Shown piece by piece: positions 8,999 to 18,102 of a stretch of 64,000 bases of DNA. Both the position numbers and the translations under genes were made by a program. Below the pieces are notes generated by a model. That model made no database searches, had not been told where the DNA came from, and saw only the letters and a list, made by a program, of their open reading frames with translations. This DNA is from JBMNCR01 sp049366695. Its GTDB lineage: Bacteria > Bacillota > Clostridia > Eubacteriales > Alkalibacteraceae. The DNA lies in assembly GCA_049366695.1 (NCBI GenBank), contig JBMNCR010000101.1:1-64000 (forward strand), read 5' to 3'. Position 1 is the first letter of the stretch. Each line of letters begins with the position of its first letter.

Positions 8999-9859
8999 TT
9001 AATTTGTTAGACTAATAAATAATTCTTGAAGTTCTATCTTAGAAAACTCTAAATCTAATTGATGTGCTAGTTCCTTCTCTTCGTTTATTATTTTTTCTAA
9101 TACAATAACAGATTTAAAACTTCCCATTAGTTCTTCTTCAATATGATCTTTTCCTTTAATATATTGATCCACTTTTGAAATTTCACCGGAAATTATGTAT
9201 GAAGAAGATAATAAATCCTGCACCGATTGTTTTGTTATAATTTTTCCTTCTTTAATAATAATTGCTTCTTCTAATATTTGAGCCACTTCTCCAATTAAAT
9301 GGGTAGATATTACAATTGTTTTTGGCTTAGCATTATAATTGGCAATCAGCTCTTTGTAGAAAATATCTCTATGATATGCATCTAATCCTAGAATGGGTTC
9401 ATCAAGCAAGATAATCTTAGCATTAGACGCTAGAGCAACAATCCCTTTAAATATAGAACTATAACCTGTAGACAAATCTTTTACTTTTTTATTAGTATCT
9501 AATCCAAATTTTTCAGATAAATCATGAGCATATTTAATATCAAATAATGGATAAAACTTTCGTGTCCACTTAAATATATTTTTTATCTTTTCACCAATAG
9601 GGTATAAATTTTTTTCAGTCAAATAAAATATATTATTAAGTACTTCATCATTTTCAAACACAGTATTTCCATCAATAGTAACTTCGCCAGATGTAGGAAA
9701 TATTCGATTTGTTAATATGTTTAATAAGGTTGTTTTTCCAGCTCCATTTCTTCCTAATAGCCCGTAAATTTTATTTGGTTGTATTGTCATTGTAATATCT
9801 TGAAGTGCTTTTACATCTCCAAATTCTTTGTTCAATCCCTTAATATCAATCCTTTTCAT
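8999..9859 (-). CDS. ABC transporter ATP-binding protein
   Basis: 286 residues from the ATG at 9859, preceded by AAAGGAGTGG. It has Walker A GRNGAGKTT, signature LSTGYSS, Walker B IILLDEP and the switch His in VISTHL. The gene overlaps the 3' end of the upstream regulator by 14 bases, implying translational coupling. The C-terminal 80 residues are typical of the EcsA/YtrB-like subfamily of exporters. It partners the membrane protein at 8281-8985. Confidence 0.9.
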   Translation of the reverse strand: MKRIDIKGLNKEFGDVKALQDITMTIQPNKIYGLLGRNGAGKTTLLNILTNRIFPTSGEVTIDGNTVFENDEVLNNIFYLTEKNLYPIGEKIKNIFKWTRKFYPLFDIKYAHDLSEKFGLDTNKKVKDLSTGYSSIFKGIVALASNAKIILLDEPILGLDAYHRDIFYKELIANYNAKPKTIVISTHLIGEVAQILEEAIIIKEGKIITKQSVQDLLSSSYIISGEISKVDQYIKGKDHIEEELMGSFKSVIVLEKIINEEKELAHQLDLEFSKIELQELFISLTN

Positions 9860-10223
9860 TCTTACCACTCCTTTCTATCATCCTAATAATTTCTTCATTT
9901 GATATATTTAATTTTGACGCTTCTTCAACAAGGGAAAATATAAAAGAATGGTAAAAATTTTTCTTTCGCTTTTGTAAAATCTTTGCCTTTGCCCCTATAG
10001 AAACAAACATTCCCACGCCTCTTTTTTTATAGATGATTCCATCATCTACTAATAATTTTATTCCTTTACCAGCAGTAGCAGGATTAATTTTATATTTAAC
10101 CGATATCTCAGTAGTTGAAATAATTTGACTTTCTTCTTGGAAGATACCCTTTAAAATATTATCTTCAATTGCTTCAGATAATTGTAGATAGATGGGTTTG
10201 TCATTATTAAAATTTATTAGCAA
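9846..10223 (-). CDS. GntR family regulator, YtrA subfamily
   Basis: 125 residues. The start is a TTG at 10223, decided by AAAGGAGG eight bases upstream; no in-frame ATG lies near. The N-terminal winged helix (KPIYLQLSEAIEDNILKG, then TTEISVKYKINPATAGKGI) is typical GntR. The C-terminal region is only about 50 residues, as in YtrA, which lacks the large effector domains of FadR or HutC. It heads the operon with the ABC ATPase and membrane protein and probably represses it from the promoter at 10268-10296. Confidence 0.88.
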   Translation of the reverse strand: MLINFNNDKPIYLQLSEAIEDNILKGIFQEESQIISTTEISVKYKINPATAGKGIKLLVDDGIIYKKRGVGMFVSIGAKAKILQKRKKNFYHSFIFSLVEEASKLNISNEEIIRMIERSGKNEKD

Positions 10224-10267
10224 AGTTTCAACCTCCTTTGTTCATTGGTTAACTACTTATGTAATTA

Positions 10268-10296
10268 ACTATACAACTTATGTTATGTAGTGTCAA
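10268..10296 (-). promoter_or_regulatory. Promoter of the YtrA-type operon with repeats
   Basis: On the minus strand: TTGACA (10291-10296), 17-base spacer, TATAGT (10268-10273). The motif ACATAAGT occurs inside the spacer and again just downstream of the -10, a likely direct-repeat operator for the GntR/YtrA protein. Confidence 0.65.
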
Positions 10297-10444
10297 TATA
10301 TTTATTAATTTTTTTCTTATTAAATTACTACAAAAAAAGAAGCCTATTCACTAAATTGACTCCTTCAACGTATCTATTTTAACCATATTCTTTTAATAAA
10401 CCCATATAATCTAGAAGGGTTATTTTCAATAATTAAACTGATAT

Positions 10445-11287
10445 TTATTTTGCTTTTATCTCAATACCTTTATCTGTAATTCTAATCAAACCCTTTTTTA
10501 AAAGTCTTCCCACAGCTCTTTTAAATGCACTTTTACTCATATTTAGCTCTGTTTTAATTCGTTGCGGTGAACTATTATCATTAACCAAGAGTGTACCGCC
10601 TTTTACTTGCAAAAGATTCAAAATTTTCTGAGCATCTCCCTGTATTTCATTATAAGATTTATTTCTTAAGCTCAATTCCAGCTTACCATCTTGTCTCACT
10701 TTTTTTATTCTTACTTCAACATTATCACCTTTTTTATAATTTCCATACAATTCCTTATTATGAATCAATCCATGATACTTATTATCTACTGCTACAAATG
10801 CTCCAAACTCATGGCTGATACTATAAATAATTCCTTGGGCTCTGTCATTTATTTTATACGGAGACTCACTACTTAATAAATTAGATATTTTCATAGTTGC
10901 ACATAATCTTTTACTATTGTCTACATATAGTCCTACTAAATATGTACCATCTTTTATGACCTTACCTAATTGCTCTTTAAATGGCAAAAACAAATCTTTT
11001 TCCAAACCCCAATCTAAAAAAGCACCAATATTTGTAATTTCCACCACTTTTAAAGCAGCTATCTCACCAATTATCAACTTTGGTTTTCTTACAGTAGCTA
11101 TTATTCTATCCTCGGAATCCTTATAAATAAATACCTCTATTTCATCACCTATTTCAATCTCCGCTGGAACTTGTTTTTTAGGCAATAAAATATCAACTTC
11201 GTCATCATTATTTTTTAAATTTAAATAGACTCCAATTTGGGTCTTTCTTTTTACTTCTAACTTTTGCACTTTACCTAATGATATCAT
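10445..11287 (-). CDS. cvfB: S1-domain RNA-binding regulator, CvfB/YitL family
   Basis: 280 residues. The arrangement is an N-terminal S1-like OB fold, a degenerate S1 unit, a clear S1 unit (AQGIIYSISHEFGAFVAVDN near 148-167), and a C-terminal winged helix (NMSKSAFKRAVGRLLKKGLI). This is the layout of CvfB, an RNA-binding protein that affects virulence and translation in staphylococci. Its role in Clostridia is not defined. It ends 157 bases before the topoisomerase III start codon region read leftward; both are minus-strand but not obviously coupled. Confidence 0.85.
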   Translation of the reverse strand: MISLGKVQKLEVKRKTQIGVYLNLKNNDDEVDILLPKKQVPAEIEIGDEIEVFIYKDSEDRIIATVRKPKLIIGEIAALKVVEITNIGAFLDWGLEKDLFLPFKEQLGKVIKDGTYLVGLYVDNSKRLCATMKISNLLSSESPYKINDRAQGIIYSISHEFGAFVAVDNKYHGLIHNKELYGNYKKGDNVEVRIKKVRQDGKLELSLRNKSYNEIQGDAQKILNLLQVKGGTLLVNDNSSPQRIKTELNMSKSAFKRAVGRLLKKGLIRITDKGIEIKAK

Positions 11288-11370
11288 CTTTTACCTTCTT
11301 TTCATTTTTATAGTTCTTATTTATATTACCAAATTCAGCAATAATTATTTGTATTATAAAAGCACATGCT

Positions 11371-13515
11371 TTATTTTAGCTTTAATTTTGCTAGTGCTTC
11401 TGCCATAGGCGAAAAATTCTCTTCTTCTTTTTTTTGCTTTTTTAGAAATTTTTGTACGTCTTTATAGTCTCCTTTATTAGATAAATCATCTTTTCTCTTG
11501 TTGAAAGCTGATAATTTTTCACGATACCCACACTTACAAACAAATATCTGATTTTCACCTTCTCCACGTAATTCCAATTTTTTATGACAATTTGGACATC
11601 TAGCATTTGTTACACGGGCAACCCCCTTGCGATAACCACATTCTCGATCTTGGCACACTAGCATTTTGCCTTTTTTTCCATTAACTTCAAGCATATATTT
11701 ACCACATTCAGGACATTTATTCCTAGTCATATTATTATGTTTAAATTTTTCTTCACTATTCTTAATTTCTTGCACTGAAGATTTAGAATAGCTTTTGATT
11801 TCACTAATAAATGCATCCTTCTTAATAGTGCCATCTGCAATTTGCTCCAACTTTTTCTCCCACTTAGCAGTAAGCTCAGCAGATTTCAAATCTTTTGGAA
11901 CTAGTTCTAGTAACTGTTTCCCTTTTGATGTAATTTGTAGATATTTTCCTTTCTTTTCAATCAAAAATGTACCTGATAACTTCTCAATAATATCTGCTCT
12001 AGTAGCAACTGTTCCTATACCATAATTCATATTTTTAGAAGGATGTTCCATAGCTGTTAGCAATGTGCCTTCAGTATATAGAGGTGGCGGACTTGTTATT
12101 CCCTTAGTAATATCAATACTATTTATCTTGAGTTCATCCCCCTTGTGTATCACTGGAAGAGTTTGCTCTCTCAATTCATCATTCGAATCTTCATCATCGT
12201 ATGTCTTATCGTAAATTTCCTTCCATCCGTAGTTTATAATAACTTTTCCTTTTGCTCGAAATGATTCACTTCCTACTTTGGCTATAATATTGGTTTGCTC
12301 ATATTCAAAGGGTGGTAGTAATACTGCCAAAAATCTTTTAACAACTAAATCGTAAACTTTTCTCTCATCATGTGAAAGTGCTGATAGCACCACCCTTTGT
12401 TCTGTAGGAATAATTGCATGATGATCCGAGACTAGACTATCGTTAACAAATGATTTTCTTATTTTTAAAGGAGATTTAATAATTTTTGACGCTAATGCAG
12501 AGTATTCTCCAATCCCACATGCATTTAACCTATCTTTAATGGTGCCTACAATATCATTTGTTAAATATCTTGAGTCTGTCCTTGGATAAGTAAGTATCTT
12601 ATGTCCTTCATATAATTTCTGCATAATATTTAGAGTTTGCTTTGCTGAAAATCCAAAAATTTTGTTAGCATCTCTCTGAAGTTCTGTCAAATCATACAAC
12701 CCAGATGGAAATATTTTTTTCATTTTTTTATCTACATTGATAATTTTTGCATTTTGTCCTTTTAACGATTTTACTATTGTTTCTATTTTCCTTTGGTCAA
12801 AACACATAGAAGAATTCTTATTTTTTTCATGCCAAGTAAGTTTTAGAATTTTAGCGTCCACAATAATACCATAGTATTCCTTTGGTTTAAAGTTTTGAAT
12901 TTCTTCTTCTCTTTTAGCAATCATAGCTAGTGTTGGGGTTTGAACTCTTCCACAAGAAAGCTGAGCGTTGAACTTGCATGTCAAAGCACGTGTAGCATTT
13001 ATCCCCACATACCAATCCGCTTCTGACCTTGCTAGAGCTGATGAAAAAAGATTTTCATATAATTTTCCATCTTTCAACTTAGAAAATCCTTCTTTAATCG
13101 CCTTATCTGTTACTGAAGAAATCCATAATCTTTTAATTGGCTTTTTTACTCCTGACTTTAAAATAATCCATCTTGCAACTAATTCACCTTCTCGACCGGC
13201 ATCAGTGGCTATAACAATTTCACCCACATCTTTTCTATGTAGTTGCTGTGTAACTGCTTTATATTGTCCTCCAGTTTTTTTTATCACAACCAATTTTAAC
13301 GGTTTCGGGAGCATAGGAAGATCTTCAATTCTCCAAGAAGCATACTTTTTATCGTAGGCATCTGGGTCAGCCAAAGTCACCAAATGACCAAGCGCCCATG
13401 TCACAATATACTTATTTCCCTCTAAGAAACCATTTCCTTTTTTTCTACAATTAAGCACTCGGGCAATATCTCTTCCTACGGATGGTTTTTCTGCTAATAC
13501 AACTATTTTACTCAT
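11371..13515 (-). CDS. topB: DNA topoisomerase III
   Basis: 714 residues. The N-terminal Toprim domain has AEKPSVGRDIARVL and DAGREGELVARWI. SCGRVQTPTLAMI and the catalytic tyrosine in LTYPRTDSRYL mark the type IA core. The C-terminal 120 residues hold two zinc-ribbon units (CPECGKYML ... CQDRECG and CPNCHKKL ... CKCG) that bind DNA. The length is usual for Firmicute TopB. RBS AAAGGAGG directly precedes the ATG. The enzyme relaxes and decatenates DNA by single-strand passage. Confidence 0.95.
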   Translation of the reverse strand: MSKIVVLAEKPSVGRDIARVLNCRKKGNGFLEGNKYIVTWALGHLVTLADPDAYDKKYASWRIEDLPMLPKPLKLVVIKKTGGQYKAVTQQLHRKDVGEIVIATDAGREGELVARWIILKSGVKKPIKRLWISSVTDKAIKEGFSKLKDGKLYENLFSSALARSEADWYVGINATRALTCKFNAQLSCGRVQTPTLAMIAKREEEIQNFKPKEYYGIIVDAKILKLTWHEKNKNSSMCFDQRKIETIVKSLKGQNAKIINVDKKMKKIFPSGLYDLTELQRDANKIFGFSAKQTLNIMQKLYEGHKILTYPRTDSRYLTNDIVGTIKDRLNACGIGEYSALASKIIKSPLKIRKSFVNDSLVSDHHAIIPTEQRVVLSALSHDERKVYDLVVKRFLAVLLPPFEYEQTNIIAKVGSESFRAKGKVIINYGWKEIYDKTYDDEDSNDELREQTLPVIHKGDELKINSIDITKGITSPPPLYTEGTLLTAMEHPSKNMNYGIGTVATRADIIEKLSGTFLIEKKGKYLQITSKGKQLLELVPKDLKSAELTAKWEKKLEQIADGTIKKDAFISEIKSYSKSSVQEIKNSEEKFKHNNMTRNKCPECGKYMLEVNGKKGKMLVCQDRECGYRKGVARVTNARCPNCHKKLELRGEGENQIFVCKCGYREKLSAFNKRKDDLSNKGDYKDVQKFLKKQKKEEENFSPMAEALAKLKLK

Positions 13516-13818
13516 TTTACCTCCTTTAAATTTAACAAGAGCTGAGTAATCATTTTACCCAGCAGACTATCATACTACCATACATATTATTTTCATATAT
13601 AATTTACTAATTATTCTACTTTTTTATTCGTTATATATTACTCCATTAATAGTATTGAAATTATCTATTACTCTTTCACTACAAGTATTCCATCAATTGA
13701 ATTTGTAATATAACCATTTTACCATTTCCAAATACAATTTATCAATTATACTTATCCTCTTTTTGGATTTTCTTAGTAATTTTGTACTAAAATCATTCAA
13801 ATATAGTTAATATGCACC
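13516..13818. other. AT-rich intergenic region
   Basis: About 300 bases without a gene. The 14-mer TACTCCATTAATAG near 13,640 also occurs in the 3.4 kb gap; nothing else recognisable was seen. Confidence 0.45.
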
Positions 13819-14754
13819 TTATATATAACTTCTCAACAGAGTTATTTCCCCATTAATTGTGTATTCTCCCAAAGAAGCAGGAATTAATATACTATCACCT
13901 TTAAATATACTTTCTTTATTTCCCTTTGAAGTAATTATGGTTCCTTCTCCTTCTACACAAGTAAATATAAAAAATTTATCTTCATTACTTTTTTCACTTA
14001 ACCTATCTATAACTACATATTTTTCTATAATAAAATAGTCACTCCTACATAATTCAACCTTACTATATCCCTCATAATCTTCTAAACTTTTATTTCTAGC
14101 ATTAATTGCATTCAGGTCGAAGTTTATTACTTCTAATGATTTTTTTACGTGAATTTCTCGTGGTCTGCCATAATCATATATTCTGTATGTAATATCACTA
14201 TTTTGTTGAATCTCAGCTATAACTACTCCTTCACATATAGCATGCACAAGTCCACTGTTTATTAAGAAACAATCTCCTTTTTCAACCTGAATCTTATTTA
14301 AAAATTCTTCTGTTTTACCTTCTTCTATTGCTTTCGCGAAAATATCTTTATCACAGTCTTTAGTTCCCACAATCAGATATGATCCAGGCTTTGCATCAAC
14401 TACATACCATGCTTCGGTCTTTCCATTTTCATTTTCATATTCCTTCGCATAAATATCATCTGGATGCACTTGTACAGATAGTTTATCTTTTGAATTTATA
14501 AGTTTTACCAACAAAGGAAACTCTTCATTTTTGCATTGATTCCCTAATAATTCAGCACCATATTCTTTAATCAATTCTCTAAGAGTTTTTCCCTTAAATT
14601 TTCCATTAGACACTACACTCATTCCATTATCATGACATGCTATATCCCAACTCTCACCAATATTCCCTTTGGGAAGATTATTTCTAAATATTTCAAAATC
14701 TCTTCCTCCCCATATTTTTTCATAATATAAATTTTCAAATTTTAATGGATACAT
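13819..14754 (-). CDS. manA: Mannose-6-phosphate isomerase, class I
   Basis: 311 residues. This is the short Firmicute class I form. Zinc ligands are visible in QVHPDD, in the following Glu (GKTEAWYVV) and in SGLVHAICEG; the C-terminal cupin half is degenerate as usual. It interconverts mannose-6-phosphate and fructose-6-phosphate in the cytoplasm, linking mannose use or mannosylated polymer synthesis to glycolysis. RBS AGAAAGGA precedes the ATG. No sugar transporter or regulator adjoins it, so it appears monocistronic. Confidence 0.92.
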   Translation of the reverse strand: MYPLKFENLYYEKIWGGRDFEIFRNNLPKGNIGESWDIACHDNGMSVVSNGKFKGKTLRELIKEYGAELLGNQCKNEEFPLLVKLINSKDKLSVQVHPDDIYAKEYENENGKTEAWYVVDAKPGSYLIVGTKDCDKDIFAKAIEEGKTEEFLNKIQVEKGDCFLINSGLVHAICEGVVIAEIQQNSDITYRIYDYGRPREIHVKKSLEVINFDLNAINARNKSLEDYEGYSKVELCRSDYFIIEKYVVIDRLSEKSNEDKFFIFTCVEGEGTIITSKGNKESIFKGDSILIPASLGEYTINGEITLLRSYI

Positions 14755-15018
14755 CTTATATGTCCTTTCTGTAACTATTATCGTGTTATTCTTAACATGA
14801 TGATAATTAAAATCATTTTTACTTTAAATTAAAAATAATCTGAATTTATCCTTAATCTAATATAAACAATGCATATTTATTAATAATTATTGTCCGCGCC
14901 CCTCAATGGCCGATAGTTTATTTTATCACTTTATTGAAGTATAGACAGAGTATTTTGTACATTATTATGAAGTTATTAACCTGTATTATGTTTTATACAT
15001 ATTATTATTTCAATATAA

Positions 15019-15051
15019 AAAAAACAGCAATTTATATTGCTGCTGTTTTAT
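15019..15051 (-). terminator. Hairpin terminator of the azoreductase gene
   Basis: On the minus strand: AAAACAGCAGCAATATAAATTGCTGTTTTTTTT, a stem with a small bulge followed by a run of eight T, about 45 bases after the stop codon. Confidence 0.8.
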
Positions 15052-15095
15052 ATCATAATACAAGATTTTATTTATTGAATAATTATCACTTTCTT

Positions 15096-15737
15096 CTACA
15101 CATTATTTCCCAGTGTTCTAGCTTCATTCTTTCCTTTTTCCACAGCATCATTTAGTTCTTCACTAGTAAAGCCAGTTTTATCAACATGGATTTCATGAAA
15201 ATCTTTAATTCCAACAAATTTAAATATATCCTTCAAATAAGTTCCTCCATGATTTATTCTTCTTTCTAAAATCCATGGGATTCCTCCTCCAGAGGATTGA
15301 ATATACACCATGGTTCTCTCTTTATCATTTAAGAGCCCTCCGATATTTTCTGGATCCATCTTTATTGTAATATCTTTTTGTATTATACAATCTAAATATT
15401 CTTTTAATGGTGCAGGAAATAGAAGACTCCACATGGGCACTGCAATTACATAAAAATCAGCATCTTTAAACTCTTTAGCAAGTTCAACTATTCTATCTAC
15501 ATCTTTTTTCTCTTCCTGAGATAAGTCCTTATAAGTATCCGAATCGACTACTGAATTTCTATCTTTAAAATATTTATATTGAAGTTTTGGAAGATACATT
15601 TTATAAAGATTTAATTCCTTTAATTCATAATCATTGTGACTCTTTATAAACGCATTAATAAATTCTCTGCCCACAGATTTACTAGCAGATAAATTTTCAG
15701 GCTTTGAGTTACAGGTAATATATAATAACTTTTTCAT
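15096..15737 (-). CDS. azoR: FMN-dependent NADH-azoreductase (flavodoxin-like quinone reductase)
   Basis: 213 residues from the ATG with GAGAGGTG eight bases upstream. The N-terminus LLYITCNSKPENLSASKSVG matches the phosphate-binding start of the AzoR/NQO flavodoxin fold, VPMWSLLFPAPLKEYLDCI is the family's conserved FMN/active-site stretch, and GGGIPW lies in the C-terminal third. Such enzymes reduce azo dyes, quinones and nitro compounds by two-electron hydride transfer, mainly as detoxification. It stands alone, ending in its own terminator. Confidence 0.85.
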   Translation of the reverse strand: MKKLLYITCNSKPENLSASKSVGREFINAFIKSHNDYELKELNLYKMYLPKLQYKYFKDRNSVVDSDTYKDLSQEEKKDVDRIVELAKEFKDADFYVIAVPMWSLLFPAPLKEYLDCIIQKDITIKMDPENIGGLLNDKERTMVYIQSSGGGIPWILERRINHGGTYLKDIFKFVGIKDFHEIHVDKTGFTSEELNDAVEKGKNEARTLGNNV

Positions 15738-15860
15738 AACAAACACCTCTCATATCGTTTTAAAAATAGTATGTCACTTCAGGCATTTATTATTCTTTAA
15801 TATATCAGTAGTTAACATCTGATACTAAATATAAAATATATTTAAATTATTATTATTGCC

Positions 15861-16073
15861 CTATTCTTCTGTCCTTTTATATGACTTTATCTCTTTTACC
15901 CTACCGACAATTCCATTTTCTAGCATAACCTTTATACCATGATGATGCTCTGCTGATTTAGTAAGAATTCTCTTAACTACCCCTTCGGTTAATTCACCAC
16001 TCCGTTGATTCTGTTTTTGTACAATCATTACAGTAGATCCTATTTTAATATTTTTTCTTTTAGTTCCGTCCAT
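15861..16073 (-). CDS. ywbE: YwbE family small protein
   Basis: 70 residues, matching the YwbE family (DUF2196) in length and in the motifs IKIGSTVMIVQKQNQRSGEL, EGVVKRILTKS and HHGIKVMLENG. The fold is probably a small beta barrel of unknown function. RBS GAAAGGATG is placed correctly before the ATG. It stands alone on the minus strand between the azoreductase and monooxygenase-like genes. Confidence 0.85.
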   Translation of the reverse strand: MDGTKRKNIKIGSTVMIVQKQNQRSGELTEGVVKRILTKSAEHHHGIKVMLENGIVGRVKEIKSYKRTEE

Positions 16074-16192
16074 AATTGCATCCTTTCAAATATATTTAAT
16101 ATCTTTGCAAACAACAATCTTTTTTAAATAATAGTCCACATTACAGTTAGATATTACTCAACCTACTGCATTTACATTAATCTTTATAAATA

Positions 16193-16480
16193 CTAAATTA
16201 ACTTATTATAAATATTTATTTCAGATTTTTTTATCATAAACTTTTCAATCATTGGAACAATTCTAGTAAAATGTTCTGATTCCATGTGATTTTCTAAATC
16301 GTGTTTACTCTCCCACTCTTCAATTATAGTTAAGATTGTAGGATCATTTTCATCTTGATACATTTCATATTTTATACATCCAATTTCTCTTCTAGTAGTT
16401 TCCACTAGTTCCTTACATAATTCTATGATTTTGTCTATGCTCTCCTTCTGAGCAAAGTTTTTAGCAACAACTTTTAGCAT
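16193..16480 (-). CDS. Antibiotic biosynthesis monooxygenase (ABM)-like protein
   Basis: 95 residues with the ABM dimeric alpha-beta barrel pattern: MLKVVAKNFAQKE, ETTRREIGCIKYEMYQDEND, ILTIIEEWESKHDLENHMES and HFTRIVP. This family covers cofactor-free quinol or heme-type oxygenases and small stress proteins such as YgiN. In an anaerobe, quinone or aldehyde detoxification is a guess. RBS AAGAGGTG precedes the ATG. Confidence 0.82.
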   Translation of the reverse strand: MLKVVAKNFAQKESIDKIIELCKELVETTRREIGCIKYEMYQDENDPTILTIIEEWESKHDLENHMESEHFTRIVPMIEKFMIKKSEINIYNKLI

Positions 16481-16538
16481 TTACCAACACCTCTTTATTA
16501 ATATATATTTACTTTTTTAATAATTACTAGCTTAAAAT

Positions 16539-16565
16539 AAGATTATGTTCGCAGAACATAATCTT
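16539..16565 (-). terminator. Perfect hairpin terminator abutting the PhnA stop codon
   Basis: AAGATTATGTTC pairs perfectly with GAACATAATCTT around a 3-base loop. It starts within the stop codon of the PhnA-like gene and is followed on the minus strand by TTATTTT. Confidence 0.7.
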
Positions 16566-16906
16566 TATATCCTCTTCACAAATTCAGATTTTAATTTCAT
16601 GGCTCCAATTCCATCAATTTTGCAATCAATATCATGATCTCCATCTATTATTCGGATAATTTTAACTTTTGTGCCCATCTTTATCACTGATGAACTGCCT
16701 TTTACTTTAAGATCTTTGATTACAGTTACAAAATCACCATCATTTAAAACGTTTCCATTCGTATCTTTAAAAATTTTTTCTTCTACAATTTTTTCCGTTT
16801 TTAATTCTTCAGTCCACTCATAAGCACATTCTGGGCATACAAGAAGATTCCCATCCTCATATGTGTATTGAGAATTACATTTTGGACAATTTGGTAAATC
16901 AAGCAT
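16565..16906 (-). CDS. yjdM: PhnA/YjdM family zinc-ribbon protein
   Basis: 113 residues from the ATG with GGAG nine bases upstream; this start matches the family's usual N-terminus (LPNCPKCNSQYTYEDGNL). Two CxxC pairs form the zinc ribbon (CPKC, CPEC). The rest, from KDTNGNVLNDGDFV to the end, is the conserved PhnA domain. Despite the historic name in the phosphonate operon, no phosphonate enzymes are nearby and the role is undefined. Confidence 0.9.
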   Translation of the reverse strand: MLDLPNCPKCNSQYTYEDGNLLVCPECAYEWTEELKTEKIVEEKIFKDTNGNVLNDGDFVTVIKDLKVKGSSSVIKMGTKVKIIRIIDGDHDIDCKIDGIGAMKLKSEFVKRI

Positions 16907-17481
16907 AATTTTTTTCTCCATTCGTCATTACTAATTTTAATGTATATCATTATTTTTATAATAGACTCAAATTAGCAGTTTTTTATTACTTTTTTAGCAT
17001 ATTTTAGTATTTATTTTTTATTATTAAAAATATTGCCGAAAATTATTGGAAGTTAAAACAATGTGACGTGACTCCAAAAAATGATAAATAATTTTTTCTA
17101 TATTTTTTTTACAAGTTAATAATACTAAGCGATACAATCATGACAATACTTTTATAAATATTTAAATTGCAGTTGTTATCAAATCATGGATTATTTGAAG
17201 TGCAACCTAAAATTTATAATAAATTTCTATTTAACTCTTTCTTTGTATATATCGTATTATTTCACTTTACTTCCATTGACATAATATATCACAATATTTC
17301 TCTTCAGACAACGAAATCATCACTATATTCACAGCAATCGCATGAAGGGTTATTAACAGCTAACTTTTCAATGTTATTTTTAAAAACAATAACTTTAACC
17401 ATTAAATATTTTGATAAACTTGTTTTCTATGTACTATGTTTTTATCGGTTTTTACAAATCTTTATATAAATAAAAACTTTG

Positions 17482-17840
17482 TTCAAAGTAAAGTACTATC
17501 TAGAGTATATAGGCGTATTATTAATACAATAGCAAAATCCCGCACATAAACTAATATATTGAAACATTATAAAATGCAATAAATCAACTTAGTTTGTATT
17601 ATTGAATTAAAAATCTTTCTTATGTGCCAGACAAGATATTAGCTTCGCTTAATTCAAAAGAAGGAGAAGATAACCGTTAAGAATTTATCGGTTGTTTGAG
17701 TGTAGCGAGTTCCGAAAATTTAGGTTCTATTAGAGTTCTTTCCGTTGGTGTTGGCATAAGCGTGTTTGTAATAGTATTAATAATATGCCTAAATCTATTA
17801 TGTACCCTAGTATTTAATTTGTTTTTTTCATACGATTGCC
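17482..17840 (+). repeat. MITE-like element with long imperfect inverted ends
   Basis: The left arm (CAAAGTAAAGTACTA, then TAGGCGTATTATTAATACAAT at 17511-17531) is mirrored by the right arm around 17772-17820, whose complement reads ATTTAGGCATATTATTAATAC and continues into an AAATTAAATACTAG run. It ends TTCATACGATTGCC (17827-17840), whose complement matches the outer end of the copy at 60. No coding frame inside. Related copies lie at 60-174 and 42454-42558. Confidence 0.6.
17534..17643. mobile_element. About 110-base insertion nested in the repeat
   Basis: Comparison with the copy at 60-174 shows continuous AATACAATAGCTTCGC there, whereas here AATACAATAGC is separated from AGCTTCGC by about 110 bases. 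The junctions share TAGC, a possible 3-4 base target duplication. The insert has subterminal inverted repeats GCACATAA (17542-17549) and TTATGTGC (17620-17627). It encodes nothing. Confidence 0.5.
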
Positions 17841-18102
17841 CCTATGTTTTCTATATAATCCATTGCTGATAGAGCTGTTCTTATGATATAGTTAGAAATA
17901 TGTAACGATTATCATATTTCATGTAATATAAAGCCTTATTTAAAAATTAATTCATCTGTTCTTTCAAAAGTCTTGAAGTATCAAATGTATATATATTTAC
18001 AACTAGATAATAACTACTTATAAAAAATAGATCAAAATATTTTGCTATTATAATTAGTGCTAATATGAAATACTACACAAAAATAAAGGGGAGAGATATT
18101 TT

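Larger units (their letters stand above)
16907..18102. other. 1.2-kb gene-poor, repeat-rich gap
   Basis: No convincing gene. The 100-codon frame at 17167-17469 lacks an RBS and recognisable protein character. The right half contains the dispersed repeat at 17482-17840 with its nested insertion, and GCAATCGCATGAA (17334-17346) matches the outer end of that repeat family. Confidence 0.6.

Noticed and set aside
12968..13357. 129-codon plus-strand frame within topB
   Set aside because: Antisense shadow of the strongly conserved topoisomerase III gene.
17167..17469. 100-codon open frame in the 17 kb gap
   Set aside because: No RBS, low-complexity hydrophobic/aromatic composition typical of AT-rich non-coding DNA, and it overlaps the flank of a repeat element.
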